Below are positions 8,099 through 17,350 of a stretch of DNA of 64,000 bases, piece by piece. The translations under genes were made by a program, and so were the position numbers. The notes below the pieces were generated by a model. It did no database searches, was not told the DNA's origin, and saw only the letters and a program-made list of their open reading frames with translations. Source of the stretch: Kumtagia sp964244725 (GTDB lineage: Bacteria > Pseudomonadota > Alphaproteobacteria > Rhizobiales > Rhizobiaceae); NCBI GenBank assembly GCA_964244725.1, contig CAXTJQ010000007.1:62001-126000 (forward strand), in the 5' to 3' direction. Position 1 is the first letter of the stretch, and every line of letters begins with the position of its first letter.

Positions 8099-10189
8099 CT
8101 ACCGCGTAAAGCTCTGCGCGTTGCCGGCGTCGACGTTGATGATGTTGCCGGTCGACTTCGCGGACATGTCCGAGGCGAGGAAATAGATCGCCTCGGCGAT
8201 ATCTTCGGGGAACACCGAGCGCTTCAGCATCGAGCGCGAGCGGTAATGCTCCTCGAGATCGTCGGTCGACATCCTGTAGGCCGCCGCGCGCTGCTCCTTC
8301 CACTCGCCGGTCCAGATCTTGGAACCGCGCAGCACGGCGTCGGGATTGACGACATTGACGCGAATCTGGCCTTCCGCGCCTTCGAGCGCCAGGCAGCGCG
8401 CCAGATGAATTTCGGCCGCCTTGGCGGTGCAATAGGCCGACGCGTTCGGCGAGGCGGCGAGACCGTTCTTCGACGCCACGAAGACGACGTTGCCGCCGAT
8501 CTTCTGGGCGCGGAACAGGCGGAACGCCTCGCGCGAGACCAGGAAATAGCCGGTGGACAGGATGTCCATGTTCTTGTTCCAGAGATCGAGCGTCGTCTCC
8601 TCGATCGGTGCGGCGGATGCAAGTCCGGCATTCGAAACGAGGATGTCGATGCCGCCGAAGGCCAGCGCCGTGTCGGCGAAGCCGGCGATGACGGCGGCCT
8701 CGCTGGTGACGTCGAGCTTGACGCCATGCACGGCATCCCTGCCGAATGCGCCGGCCATCTCGGCCTGGGCAGTTGTGAGAGCGCTCTCGTCGATGTCGGC
8801 CAGCATCACGCAGGCGCCTTCCGAAAGCAGGCGGCGCGCCGTTGCGCGGCCGATGCCGCCAGCCCCGCCGGTGACCAGCGCGATGCGGCCGGCGAGCGGC
8901 TTGGGCTTGGGCATGCGCTGGAGCTTGGCTTCCTCCAGAACCCAGTATTCGATGTCGAAGGCTTCCCGCTCAGGCAGACCCACATAGTCCGACACGGTGG
9001 AAGCGCCGCGCATGACGTTGATGGCGTTGACATAGAATTCGCCGGAAATGCGCGCCGTCGCCTTGTCCCTGGCGAAGGTCAGCATGCCGACGCCCGGCAC
9101 CAAATAGACAACCGCGTTCGGGTCGCGCATCGGCGGGCTCTCGGCTCGCTTGCAGCGCTCGTAGTAGGCGGCGTGGCCCTGCCGGTAGGTTTCCAGCGCC
9201 GAGGGCAGGCCCGCCAGCGTGCTGTCGACATCGGGCGCGGCGGGATCGAAATGGACGACCAGCGGGCTGATCTTGGTGCGCAGGAAATGGTCGGGGCAAC
9301 TGGTCCCCAGGGCAGCCAGTCCTTCCATGTCGCGCGCGGCGACGAACTCCAGCACGGCCGCCGAATCGTCAAAATGCCCCAGCTTGCGCTCGTTGCCGGA
9401 GATCATGCCGCGAATCGCCGGCATCAGCCTGGCGGCGATCGCCCGACGTTCGGTCGGCGGCAGCGTTTTGCGAACCTCGCCGCCGAAGATCGCCTTGCCG
9501 CCGCTCTCTCCCTCGAACCACTGCATCGCCCGGTCGATGATGCGGATCGTGGTTTCGTAGCAGGCCTTCGCCGTATCGCCCCAGGTGAACAGGCCGTGGC
9601 TTTCCAGGATCAGGCCGACCGCGCGGGGGTTGTCCCTGCAGAACGTCTCCAGCCACAGGCCGAGTTCGAAACCTGGCCGCTTCCACGGCACCCAGCCGAT
9701 CTCGCCGCCGAAGATTTTTTGCGTCAGCGCCTTGCCGTCCCGCGCCGCCGCGATGGCGATGATCGCGTCCGGGTGCATATGGTCGACATGCCTGAACGGC
9801 ACGTAGGCGTGCAGCGGCGTGTCGATCGAAGCGGCGCGCGGATTCAAGTCGAACGTGCAGTGCGGCAGGTAGCCGACCATCTCGTCCTCGAATTCGACGC
9901 CGCGATAGATCGCCTTCAGCGCCTGCAGCTTGTCCATGTAAAGCGAGGCCAGGCCGTCGCGCTTCATGCTGGCGAGATCGCCGCCAGAGCCTTTGACCCA
10001 GAGCACTTCGACCTGTTCGCCGGTGAGCGGATCCCTCTCCATTTCCTTGGCCGACGTGTTGCCGCCGCCGTAATTGGTGATGCGCTTGTCCGAACCGAGC
10101 AGATTGGAGCGGTAGACGAGACGATCCGCCTCGTTCATCGGCGCCGCCTTGGCGTCGTCCCAGAGATCGGCAAGCCGCATCGTCGCCAT
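8099..10189 (-). CDS. rhaD: Bifunctional rhamnulose-1-phosphate aldolase / short-chain dehydrogenase
   Basis: 696-residue fusion. Residues 1 to about 420 are a class II aldolase domain with the metal ligands DHMHPDA and LILESHGLFTWGD. Residues about 432-696 are an SDR domain with GRIALVTGGAGGIGRATAR and an active-site SAYCTAK. By comparison with rhizobial RhaD, the aldolase half splits a 1-phospho-ketulose to DHAP and lactaldehyde and the dehydrogenase half oxidises lactaldehyde. It is divergent from the DeoR regulator and importer genes. The isomerase gene rhaI, usually the next gene downstream, is missing; nagA lies there instead. Confidence 0.88.
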   Translation of the reverse strand: MATMRLADLWDDAKAAPMNEADRLVYRSNLLGSDKRITNYGGGNTSAKEMERDPLTGEQVEVLWVKGSGGDLASMKRDGLASLYMDKLQALKAIYRGVEFEDEMVGYLPHCTFDLNPRAASIDTPLHAYVPFRHVDHMHPDAIIAIAAARDGKALTQKIFGGEIGWVPWKRPGFELGLWLETFCRDNPRAVGLILESHGLFTWGDTAKACYETTIRIIDRAMQWFEGESGGKAIFGGEVRKTLPPTERRAIAARLMPAIRGMISGNERKLGHFDDSAAVLEFVAARDMEGLAALGTSCPDHFLRTKISPLVVHFDPAAPDVDSTLAGLPSALETYRQGHAAYYERCKRAESPPMRDPNAVVYLVPGVGMLTFARDKATARISGEFYVNAINVMRGASTVSDYVGLPEREAFDIEYWVLEEAKLQRMPKPKPLAGRIALVTGGAGGIGRATARRLLSEGACVMLADIDESALTTAQAEMAGAFGRDAVHGVKLDVTSEAAVIAGFADTALAFGGIDILVSNAGLASAAPIEETTLDLWNKNMDILSTGYFLVSREAFRLFRAQKIGGNVVFVASKNGLAASPNASAYCTAKAAEIHLARCLALEGAEGQIRVNVVNPDAVLRGSKIWTGEWKEQRAAAYRMSTDDLEEHYRSRSMLKRSVFPEDIAEAIYFLASDMSAKSTGNIINVDAGNAQSFTR

Positions 10190-10222
10190 ATCCGTCGCCT
10201 CGCGAAAATCGTGGCGATAATT

Positions 10223-10332
10223 ATGAGCCTATTCGCTCATGGTCAATTGCAAACCTCGCCGAAATGAGCGTTCGCAGTGCAACATCATTTGCTGCGATGC
10301 GATACGCTCAAAAATCTTGACCGTTATGAGCG
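10223..10332. promoter_or_regulatory. Five ATGAGCG-type half-sites between rhaD and rhaR (candidate DeoR operator array)
   Basis: The hexamer ATGAGC or its complement recurs at 10223-10228 (forward), 10234-10240 (reverse, CGCTCAT), 10264-10270 (forward), 10305-10310 (reverse) and 10326-10332 (forward). The first two form a palindrome with a 5-base centre. All lie in the divergent control region and none is expected by chance at this density. The DeoR-type regulator encoded next to them is the obvious candidate ligand. Confidence 0.6.
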
Positions 10333-10370
10333 ATCGTGCATTGATGCCTCGATTTTGTTCGAGAAACGGC

Positions 10371-11168
10371 ATGCGCGAAAAGGACCGAAGATCGGCGATC
10401 ATGGCGGCCTTGGCCGGGCGGCCGGTCGTGGGTGTCCGGCAACTTGTGCAGGTCACCGGCGCTTCGACGGCGACGCTGCGCCGGGACCTGACACGGCTCG
10501 AACAGGACGGCCTGGTGCGCCGCGTGCATGGCGGAATCGCGACGCCCGACAGTCTTCCGCCGGCGATGCTTGGCGCGCCGACCTTTAACTCGCAGCGCGT
10601 CAAATACGCGGCGCAGAAGCGCGCCATCGCGGCGCTGGCCTGCACGCTTTGCGACGACGGCGAATCGATCATCATCAATGCCGGGACGACGACCTTCGCG
10701 ATGACCGATTTCCTGCGCGACCGGCGCTTGAACATTTTGACCAATTCGTTTCCGATCGCCGAGGCGCTGATCCGCGGCAGCGAAAACCGCATCACGCTGC
10801 CCGGCGGCGAGGTCTATCGCGAGCAGGGCATCATCCTGTCGCCGTTCGAGGACGATGCGATCCAGAACCTCGCCGCGACGACGATGTTCATGAGCGCAGC
10901 GGCGATCACGCCGCTCGGCCTCGTGGAGGCCGACCCGTTGATCGCGCGCGCGGAGGCCAAGCTGCTCAGCCGCACCGGACGATTGATCGTGCTGGCCGAT
11001 TCGAGCAAGTTCGAGCCGAAGGGGAGCCTCGTTGTCTGCCCCTTGTCGCGGATAACGATGCTTGTGACCGACGACGAGGTAAGCGAGACGGCGCTGGCGA
11101 TGATGCAGGACGCCGGGCTCGATGTCAGGATCGCGCCGGTTGCCAGGGAGATCGCTTCCGCCGCATGA
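10371..11168 (+). CDS. rhaR: DeoR-family transcriptional regulator of the rha-type locus
   Basis: 265-residue regulator. An N-terminal HTH (RRSAIMAALAGRPVVGVRQLVQVTGASTAT then LRRDLTRLEQDGLVRRVHGG) is typical DeoR, and the C-terminal DeoRC sugar-phosphate sensor has IINAGTTTFAMTDFL. I place the start at ATG 10371 (MREKDRRSAIM) because the HTH begins there; the ATGs at 10326 and 10344 remain possible, and the former lies inside one of the ATGAGCG repeats. It heads the rightward rhaS-T-P-Q-K genes, as in Rhizobium leguminosarum, and probably represses until a phosphorylated sugar accumulates. Confidence 0.82.
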   Translation: MREKDRRSAIMAALAGRPVVGVRQLVQVTGASTATLRRDLTRLEQDGLVRRVHGGIATPDSLPPAMLGAPTFNSQRVKYAAQKRAIAALACTLCDDGESIIINAGTTTFAMTDFLRDRRLNILTNSFPIAEALIRGSENRITLPGGEVYREQGIILSPFEDDAIQNLAATTMFMSAAAITPLGLVEADPLIARAEAKLLSRTGRLIVLADSSKFEPKGSLVVCPLSRITMLVTDDEVSETALAMMQDAGLDVRIAPVAREIASAA

Positions 11169-11240
11169 AGCGGCGGACGGTCGGGCCGGGAGATCCCGGT
11201 CCGAAGTGACGAACATACCAGAGGCAGGGAGGAATTTGCC

Positions 11241-12260
11241 ATGAAGACCACACGTCGCACTTTGCTACAGCTCACGGGCGGGGCGACATTCGCGCTCGCC
11301 GCGCCGGCCATCTTCACCAGGCCGCTGCGCGCGCAGGAAAACAAGCGCATCGCCATGATCGTCAAGAACCTCGGCAACAGCTATTTCGACGCCTGCGCGA
11401 ACGGCGCGAAGGAAGCGGGCAAGGAAATCGGCGGGATCGAGATCATCTACACGGCCTCGGCCAAGCCGACCGCGGAAGAGCAGATCGCGGTGATCGACGC
11501 GCAGATCGCCCAGAAGGTCGACGGCATCATCGTGTCGGCCAACGACGCCGACGCGCTCGTGCCGGTGGGCAAGAAGGCGGCGGACCGCGGCATCAAGGTG
11601 ATCAGCTTCGATTCGGCGATCGCGCCGGCCGGACGCATCGTCCACCTTTCCGCCTCGTCGACGCCGCTGATCGGCGCCAAGCAGGTGCAGATGATCGCCA
11701 AGACGCTGGGGGGCAAGGGCGAGGTCGCGATCCTTTCGGCCGCTTCCACCATGACCAACCAGAATTCCTGGATCGAGGCTATGAAGGAGGAGTGGAAGAA
11801 GCCGGAATACAAGGACATGCCGCTGGTCGCGACCGTCTATGGCGACGACCAGGACGACAAGAGCTACCGCGAGATGCAGGGCCTCGTGAAGGCGCATCCG
11901 AACCTCAAGGGCGTGATCTCGCCGACGACGATCGGCATCCGCTCGGGCGCCAAGGCGATCGTCGACGGCGGCCTTGCGGGCAAGGTGTTCATCACCGGGC
12001 TCGGCCTGCCGTCGGAGATGAAGGACTACGTGCTGAAGGGCGCGTGCGACACCTTCGCGATCTGGAACCCGGTCGAGTACGGCTATTCGGCCACCATGAT
12101 CATGGCCGCGATCCTCGGCGGCGCGGATACGGCCGAAGGCGCCAAGCTGTCGATGGGCAAGAAGGGCGAAACCACGGTCGGCAAGGACGGCGAGGCCATC
12201 ATGGGCGAGCCTTTCGTGTTCGATAAGACCAATGTCGAGGAGTTCGCGAAGATCTTCTGA
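11241..12260 (+). CDS. rhaS: Periplasmic sugar-binding protein of CUT2-type importer
   Basis: 339-residue solute-binding protein of the ribose/rhamnose type. The N-terminus MKTTRRTLLQLTGGATFALAAPAIF carries twin arginines followed by a hydrophobic core, a probable Tat signal. The mature protein begins RIAMIVKNLGNSYFDACANGAKEA, with DGIIVSANDADALVPVGKKAADRGI further on. It delivers sugar to the RhaT-P-Q complex encoded next. Position matches rhaS of the rhizobial rhamnose locus; actual ligand identity is inferred from synteny. Confidence 0.87.
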   Translation: MKTTRRTLLQLTGGATFALAAPAIFTRPLRAQENKRIAMIVKNLGNSYFDACANGAKEAGKEIGGIEIIYTASAKPTAEEQIAVIDAQIAQKVDGIIVSANDADALVPVGKKAADRGIKVISFDSAIAPAGRIVHLSASSTPLIGAKQVQMIAKTLGGKGEVAILSAASTMTNQNSWIEAMKEEWKKPEYKDMPLVATVYGDDQDDKSYREMQGLVKAHPNLKGVISPTTIGIRSGAKAIVDGGLAGKVFITGLGLPSEMKDYVLKGACDTFAIWNPVEYGYSATMIMAAILGGADTAEGAKLSMGKKGETTVGKDGEAIMGEPFVFDKTNVEEFAKIF

Positions 12261-12276
12261 GACTACAGGGAAAGTG

Positions 12277-12361
12277 CGACCCCCACTCCGGCCGCTGCGC
12301 GGCCACCTCCCCCCGATCGACGGGGAGAGGCGCCGAGCGCAGCGAGGCGGAGTGGGGGTCG
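12277..12361. repeat. REP-like inverted repeat between rhaS and rhaT
   Basis: Perfect 14-base arms CGACCCCCACTCCG (12277-12290) and its complement (12348-12361) enclose further short palindromic runs (CCTCCCCCCGA/ CGGGGAGAGG). It resembles the element at 241-372 in design (C-rich outer arm, inner CTCCCC/GGGGAG), though the sequence differs. It ends only 10 bases before the ATPase start, so it could attenuate expression between the abundant binding protein and the membrane subunits. Confidence 0.7.
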
Positions 12362-12371
12362 ACCGCTTTTA

Positions 12372-13919
12372 ATGCTTGAATTCTCAGACCTGCGATCGAA
12401 GTCAGTCGGTGCCGCTTTGTCCCAACCCATCCTAACACTCTCCGGCATCGCCAAGACCTTTCCCGGCGTGCGGGCGCTGCACGACATCAGCCTGTCGCTG
12501 CAGCCCGGGCGCGTCACCGCGATCATCGGCGAGAACGGCGCCGGCAAGTCGACGATCGTCAAGATCCTGACCGGCATCCACCGGCCCGATAGCGGCGAGA
12601 TCCGCGTCCATGGCCAACCCCGGTCCTTTTCATCGCCCCGCGACGCCTGGGCCGCCGGCATCGCCGCAATCCACCAGGAGACGGTGATGTTCGACGAACT
12701 CACCGTCGCCGAGAACATCTTCATGGGACATATGCCGACCGCATCGACGCGGCTCGTCGACTGGACCGGGATGCGCGCCAAGTCCGCCGAATTGCTGAAA
12801 CGCATCGACGCGGAGATCCCGACCGACTTCAAGCTGAAGCGCCTGTCGGTCGCCCAGAAACACCTCGTCGAGATCGCTCGCGCGCTTTCACACGAAGCGC
12901 AGGTCGTCATCATGGACGAGCCGACGGCGGCGCTGTCCGCCAACGAGATCGACGACCTGTTCCGCATCGTCGCGCAACTGAAGGCTGAGGGCCGGGCCGT
13001 CGTCTTCATCAGCCACAAATTCGATGAGATTTTCAGGATCGCGGACGATTTCGTCTGCCTGCGCGACGGCGAAAAGGTCGGCGAAGGCCCGATCTCGGGC
13101 GTGACCGAACCGCAGCTCGTGCGCATGATGGTCGGCCGTCCGGTCGACCAGGTCTTCCCGAAGCGGGACGTGGCGATCGGCGAGGTGCTGCTTTCCGTCA
13201 AGGGACTGTCGAACGCGACCGAATATGCCGACATTTCCTTCGACCTCCGGCGGGGCGAGATCCTCGGCTTCTACGGGCTGGTCGGCGCGGGCCGGACCGA
13301 GACGATGCAAGGCCTGTTCGGCATCACCCCGGTGGCGCGGGGCACGGTCTCGCTCGCCGGACAGCCGCTTGCGATCCGTTCGCCGGCCGACGCGATCGCC
13401 GCGGGGATTTCCTATGTGCCGGAGGATCGCCAGGACCAGGGCGCGATCCTGTCGCTCGGCATCCGCGAGAACGTCACCCTGGCCAATCTGACGACGCATG
13501 TGAAAGGGCTGTTCCTGTCGCCGTCCTCCGAGCGCGGCGAAACCCGCAAGCTCGGACGGCGGCTCGGCGTCAAGGCCGCGAGCTGGGAGCAGCGGCTCGC
13601 GGAGCTCTCGGGCGGCAACCAGCAGAAGGTGGTGATCGCCAAATGGCTTGCGACGAGGCCGAAGGTGATCGTGCTCGACGAGCCGACCAAGGGCATCGAC
13701 GTCGGCTCGAAGGCCGCCGTGCATGATTTCATCGGCGAACTGGCGGGAGAGGGATTGGCCGTCGTGCTGATCACCTCGGAACTGCCCGAGATCATGGGGC
13801 TCGCCGACCGCGTCATCGTGATGAAGGAAGGCCGCATCGTCGACGAGTTCAAGCGCGGCGATTGGAGCGCCGAGGGAATCGTCGGCGCGGCCACCGGCGC
13901 GGCGAGGGAGGCCGCGTGA
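12372..13919 (+). CDS. rhaT: Sugar ABC transporter ATPase, two nucleotide-binding domains
   Basis: 515-residue ATPase of the CUT2 class with two ABC cassettes. The first has GENGAGKSTIVKIL, the degenerate signature LSVAQKHLVEIARAL and MDEPTAAL. The second lacks a canonical Walker A (FYGLVGAGRTETMQ) but has ELSGGNQQKVVIAKWL and VLDEPTKGID, as normal in this class. The start is uncertain: ATG 12372 follows the palindromic repeat without a clear ribosome site, and TTG 12417 begins SQPILTLSGIAKTF, closer to family N-termini. The end overlaps the next gene in GTGA. Confidence 0.88.
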   Translation: MLEFSDLRSKSVGAALSQPILTLSGIAKTFPGVRALHDISLSLQPGRVTAIIGENGAGKSTIVKILTGIHRPDSGEIRVHGQPRSFSSPRDAWAAGIAAIHQETVMFDELTVAENIFMGHMPTASTRLVDWTGMRAKSAELLKRIDAEIPTDFKLKRLSVAQKHLVEIARALSHEAQVVIMDEPTAALSANEIDDLFRIVAQLKAEGRAVVFISHKFDEIFRIADDFVCLRDGEKVGEGPISGVTEPQLVRMMVGRPVDQVFPKRDVAIGEVLLSVKGLSNATEYADISFDLRRGEILGFYGLVGAGRTETMQGLFGITPVARGTVSLAGQPLAIRSPADAIAAGISYVPEDRQDQGAILSLGIRENVTLANLTTHVKGLFLSPSSERGETRKLGRRLGVKAASWEQRLAELSGGNQQKVVIAKWLATRPKVIVLDEPTKGIDVGSKAAVHDFIGELAGEGLAVVLITSELPEIMGLADRVIVMKEGRIVDEFKRGDWSAEGIVGAATGAAREAA

Positions 13920-14908
13920 GAGGCGTGTTCAACTACCGCGAGTTGATCCTCGCGCTGATCCTGATCGTCGGCGTGGCGGCCATCAGCGCCTATCAGCCGG
14001 TGTTCATCGAGTGGGAAAACCTCGGCGATCTGCTCACTGAAACGTCCGTTCTGTTCATGATGGCGCTGGCGCAGATGGTGGTCATCCTGACGCGCGGCAT
14101 CGACCTGTCGGTGGCCGCCAACCTCGCCTTCTCCGGCTTCCTCGCAGCCCTCGTGAGCCAGTACTATCCAGATACGCCGCTCATCCTCATGATCCTGACG
14201 GGCGTCGTCTCGGGAATGGCGCTCGGCATGGTCAACGGCGCGCTCATCGCCTTCCTCGGCATTCCCCCGATCGTCATGACGCTCGGCACGCTGGCCGTTT
14301 TCCGCGGCCTCATCATCATCGTCGCCAACGGCGACCAGGTCAACGCATCGGAAATGGGCGTCGGCTTCCAGGCGTTCCCGAAGGAGATCGTCCTCGGCCT
14401 CGCCAGTCCGGTCTGGATCGCCATCGGCGTGTCGATCCTGTTCTGGCTGTTCCTGAATTACACGAGGACCGGGCGCAACCTCTACGCCGTCGGCGGCAAC
14501 CCGGTCGCCGCGCGCTATTGCGGCATCGACCAGCGTCTGCAGGAGCTGCTCGCCTACACGATCTCGGGCGCGGTCGCGGGTCTCTGCGGTTATCTCTGGG
14601 TGGCGCGCTACGGGGTCGCCTATTCCGAGATCGCCAACGGCTATGAACTGACGATCATCGCCGCCTGCGTCATCGGCGGGGTGTCGATCGGCGGCGGCGT
14701 CGGTTCGGTCGCCGGCACGCTGCTCGGCGCGCTGTTCCTCGGCATCGTGATGACCGCCCTTCCGGTCATGCAAATCTCGCCCTTCTGGCAGATGGCGATC
14801 TCCGGCGCGGTGATCCTGGCCGCCGTCATCATCAACGCCCGGGCGGAACGACGGCCCGAAAAGCTGATCCTGCCGGAGGCGCGGCGGGTCGGGCGGGTCA
14901 AGGCATGA
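13916..14908 (+). CDS. rhaP: Sugar ABC transporter permease (first)
   Basis: 330-residue inner-membrane permease of the ribose/rhamnose importer family. It starts with GTG overlapping the ATPase stop. Multiple hydrophobic segments and the family loops LTRGIDLSVAANLAFSGF, GMVNGALIAFLGIPPIVMTLGTLAVFRGL and ACVIGGVSIGGGVGSVAGTLLGALFLG are visible. It pairs with the following permease to form the heteromeric channel. The last codons overlap the next ATG (ATGA). Confidence 0.9.
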   Translation: MRGVFNYRELILALILIVGVAAISAYQPVFIEWENLGDLLTETSVLFMMALAQMVVILTRGIDLSVAANLAFSGFLAALVSQYYPDTPLILMILTGVVSGMALGMVNGALIAFLGIPPIVMTLGTLAVFRGLIIIVANGDQVNASEMGVGFQAFPKEIVLGLASPVWIAIGVSILFWLFLNYTRTGRNLYAVGGNPVAARYCGIDQRLQELLAYTISGAVAGLCGYLWVARYGVAYSEIANGYELTIIAACVIGGVSIGGGVGSVAGTLLGALFLGIVMTALPVMQISPFWQMAISGAVILAAVIINARAERRPEKLILPEARRVGRVKA

Positions 14909-15951
14909 ACGCGCCGCTCGGCCCCGAAGACCGCTACCAGGTTCTGGACGCGGCGCCGCGCAACCTGCGCGACATATTGGTGCGGTGGGAGGTGATCCTC
15001 GTCGTCCTGCTGGTCGCGACGATCGTCGTGAACACCCTGGTGTCGCCCTACTTCCTGGATGTATTCAATCTCGCGGACGCGACCTTCAACTTCTCGGAAA
15101 AGGCGATCATCGCGCTCGCCATGGCCCTGCTCATCCTGGTGCGCGAGATCGACCTTTCGGTCGCCGCGATCGTGGCGCTGGCGGCGATGGGCATCGGCTA
15201 CGCCGCCGAGGCCGGCGTCGGCCCGGCCGGGCTGTTTGCGACCGGCATCGGCATCGGGCTCGCCTGCGGGATGTTCAATGGCGCTCTGGTGACCGGTTTC
15301 AGCCTGCCGTCGATCGTGGTGACCATCGGCACGATGTCGCTGTTCCGGGGCCTCACCCAGGTCATCCTAGGCGACCAGGCGAAGACCAAATATCCTGCGG
15401 CCTTCCTCGATCTCGGGCAAAGCTATTTCGTCAAGATGAAGGAAACCGGCATCCCCTGGCTGTTCGTCCCACCCGTTCCGTTGTCGTTCCTGATCTTCCT
15501 GGCGCTGGCGGCGATCTTCGGCGTGATCCTGCATAGCACCGCGACAGGCCGGCGTCTGTTCGCCATCGGCTCCAACCCGGTGGCGGCAAGGTTTTCGGGC
15601 ATTCCCGTCAACCGCCTGCGTTTTCTGCTGTTTGTCGTCTCGGGCGCGCTGTCGGGCCTGGCGGCGGCGCTGCTGACCGCACGGCTCGGGTCGATGCGGT
15701 CCAACATCGCCGTCGGCTGGGAACTCGACATCGTCACCATGGTGATCCTTGGCGGCGTGTCGATCGCCGGCGGCGTCGGGTCGATCGTCGGCGTGGTGCT
15801 CGCCGTTCTGGTGCTCGGCTTGGTGACCTTCGGCATGTCGCTCAACAACATTCCAGGCCAGGTGGTCAGCGTCTATATCGGCCTGCTGCTCATCGCCGTG
15901 ATCGCCATCCCGCGCGTGGTCGACCGGATCCGCCGCCGCAATACGGGCTGA
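14905..15951 (+). CDS. rhaQ: Sugar ABC transporter permease (second)
   Basis: 348-residue partner permease of the same family: LVREIDLSVAAIVALAAMGIGY, FNGALVTGFSLPSIVVTIGTMSLFRGL and VILGGVSIAGGVGSIVGVVLAVLVLGL. The N-terminal 25 residues are hydrophilic and cytoplasmic. It begins in an ATGA overlap with rhaP and is followed after 4 bases by the kinase. In rhizobia a mutarotase gene (rhaU) lies between rhaQ and rhaK; here there is no room for it. Confidence 0.9.
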   Translation: MNAPLGPEDRYQVLDAAPRNLRDILVRWEVILVVLLVATIVVNTLVSPYFLDVFNLADATFNFSEKAIIALAMALLILVREIDLSVAAIVALAAMGIGYAAEAGVGPAGLFATGIGIGLACGMFNGALVTGFSLPSIVVTIGTMSLFRGLTQVILGDQAKTKYPAAFLDLGQSYFVKMKETGIPWLFVPPVPLSFLIFLALAAIFGVILHSTATGRRLFAIGSNPVAARFSGIPVNRLRFLLFVVSGALSGLAAALLTARLGSMRSNIAVGWELDIVTMVILGGVSIAGGVGSIVGVVLAVLVLGLVTFGMSLNNIPGQVVSVYIGLLLIAVIAIPRVVDRIRRRNTG

Positions 15952-15955
15952 GAGC

Positions 15956-17332
15956 GTGGCCGCCGCTCCGATCCGCCGCATCGCGGTCGTCGATATCGGC
16001 AAGACCAACGCCAAGGTCGCGCTGGTCGATCTCGACGCGATGGCGGAAACGGTCGTCGGCAGAACGGCGAACGCGGTCATCCCAGACGGCCCCTACGCGC
16101 ATTTCGACACGGAGCGGCTGTGGGCGTTCGCGCTCGGCGGCCTGGCCGAGGCGGCGCGCCGCGGCGGACCGGACGCTGTCATCGTGACGACGCACGGCGC
16201 GGCGGCGGCGCTGATGGCGGACGACGGGCGGCTGGCGCTTCCCGTCCTGGACTATGAGCATCCGATCCCGGACCCCGCGCAAGCCGCGTACGACGCCGTG
16301 CGGCCGGCTTTCGCAGAAACCGGTTCGCCGCGCCTGCCCGGCGGCCTCAACCTCGGCGCGCAACTCCATTGGCAGAGCCAGGCTTTTCCGGACGCGTTCG
16401 CGCGGACCCGGACTATCCTCGCCTATCCGCAATATTGGGCGCATAGACTGTGCGGGGTGGCGGCCAACGAGGCAACCTCGCTCGGCGCGCATACCGATCT
16501 GTGGAATCCCTCGCGCCGCGACTTCTCGAGCCTGGTCGGCCGGCTCGGCTGGCGCGGCCGAATGGCCCCGGTTCGCAACGCCGGCGACAGGCTTGGGCCG
16601 ATCCTGCCGGAGATCGCCCGCGAGACGGGCCTGGCCGACGGCACGCCGGTATTCTGCGGCATCCACGATTCGAACGCCTCGCTTTATCCGCATCTGCTGG
16701 ATCGGAAAGCGCCTTTCGCCGTTGTCTCGACCGGGACCTGGGTCATCGTCATGGCGGTGGGCGGCGCGCGCATCGAACTCGACCCAGACCGCGATACGCT
16801 GATCAACGTGAATGCGTTCGGCAATCCAGTGCCCTCGGCGCGGTTCATGGGCGGCCGCGCGTTCACGACGCTGCTCGGCGAGAGGCCGGCCGCGCCAACG
16901 GACGCCGAAATCGCCAGGGTCATCGCGACGCCTTTCCTGCTGACGCCGTCGACCGGCCCGTGCTCGGGACCGTATCAAGGTCGCGCGGCGGAATGGCTGC
17001 CCCACGACGACCTGAGCGCTGGCGAGCGCTTCGCCGTCGTTTCCTTCCATCTCGCGCTGATGTCCGCCGCCTGCCTGGACCTTGCCGGGGCTTCGGGCGA
17101 CATCATCGTGGAGGGTCCGTTCGGCGCCAATGCGTGCTTCGCGACCATGCTGGCGACGGCGACGGACCGGCCGGTCGCGGTATCAAAGGGCAGCACCGGC
17201 ACCAGCATCGGCGCAGCCTTGCTTTGCGGAGCGCCAGGGACCGGCGCGAGCCCGGCGATCGGCGAGATCAGGATTTCGCCGATCGCCGGGTGGGCGGATT
17301 ATGCGTCCGCCTGGCGAAAAGCGGTCGGATAA
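15956..17332 (+). CDS. rhaK: FGGY-family carbohydrate kinase (RhaK-like)
   Basis: 458-residue sugar kinase starting at GTG 15956. The N-terminal phosphate loop is VVDIGKTNAKVALVD, with LDYEHPIPD, FCGIHDSNASLYPHL and the ADP-binding VSTGTWVIVMAVGG of FGGY kinases. In Rhizobium leguminosarum RhaK phosphorylates rhamnulose and is also needed for transport of the sugar. It ends the rightward operon and is convergent with the iron operon. A ketose other than rhamnulose is possible because no rhamnose isomerase gene is present here. Confidence 0.85.
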   Translation: MAAAPIRRIAVVDIGKTNAKVALVDLDAMAETVVGRTANAVIPDGPYAHFDTERLWAFALGGLAEAARRGGPDAVIVTTHGAAAALMADDGRLALPVLDYEHPIPDPAQAAYDAVRPAFAETGSPRLPGGLNLGAQLHWQSQAFPDAFARTRTILAYPQYWAHRLCGVAANEATSLGAHTDLWNPSRRDFSSLVGRLGWRGRMAPVRNAGDRLGPILPEIARETGLADGTPVFCGIHDSNASLYPHLLDRKAPFAVVSTGTWVIVMAVGGARIELDPDRDTLINVNAFGNPVPSARFMGGRAFTTLLGERPAAPTDAEIARVIATPFLLTPSTGPCSGPYQGRAAEWLPHDDLSAGERFAVVSFHLALMSAACLDLAGASGDIIVEGPFGANACFATMLATATDRPVAVSKGSTGTSIGAALLCGAPGTGASPAIGEIRISPIAGWADYASAWRKAVG

Positions 17333-17350
17333 CGCTTCGCCCGCCATGCC

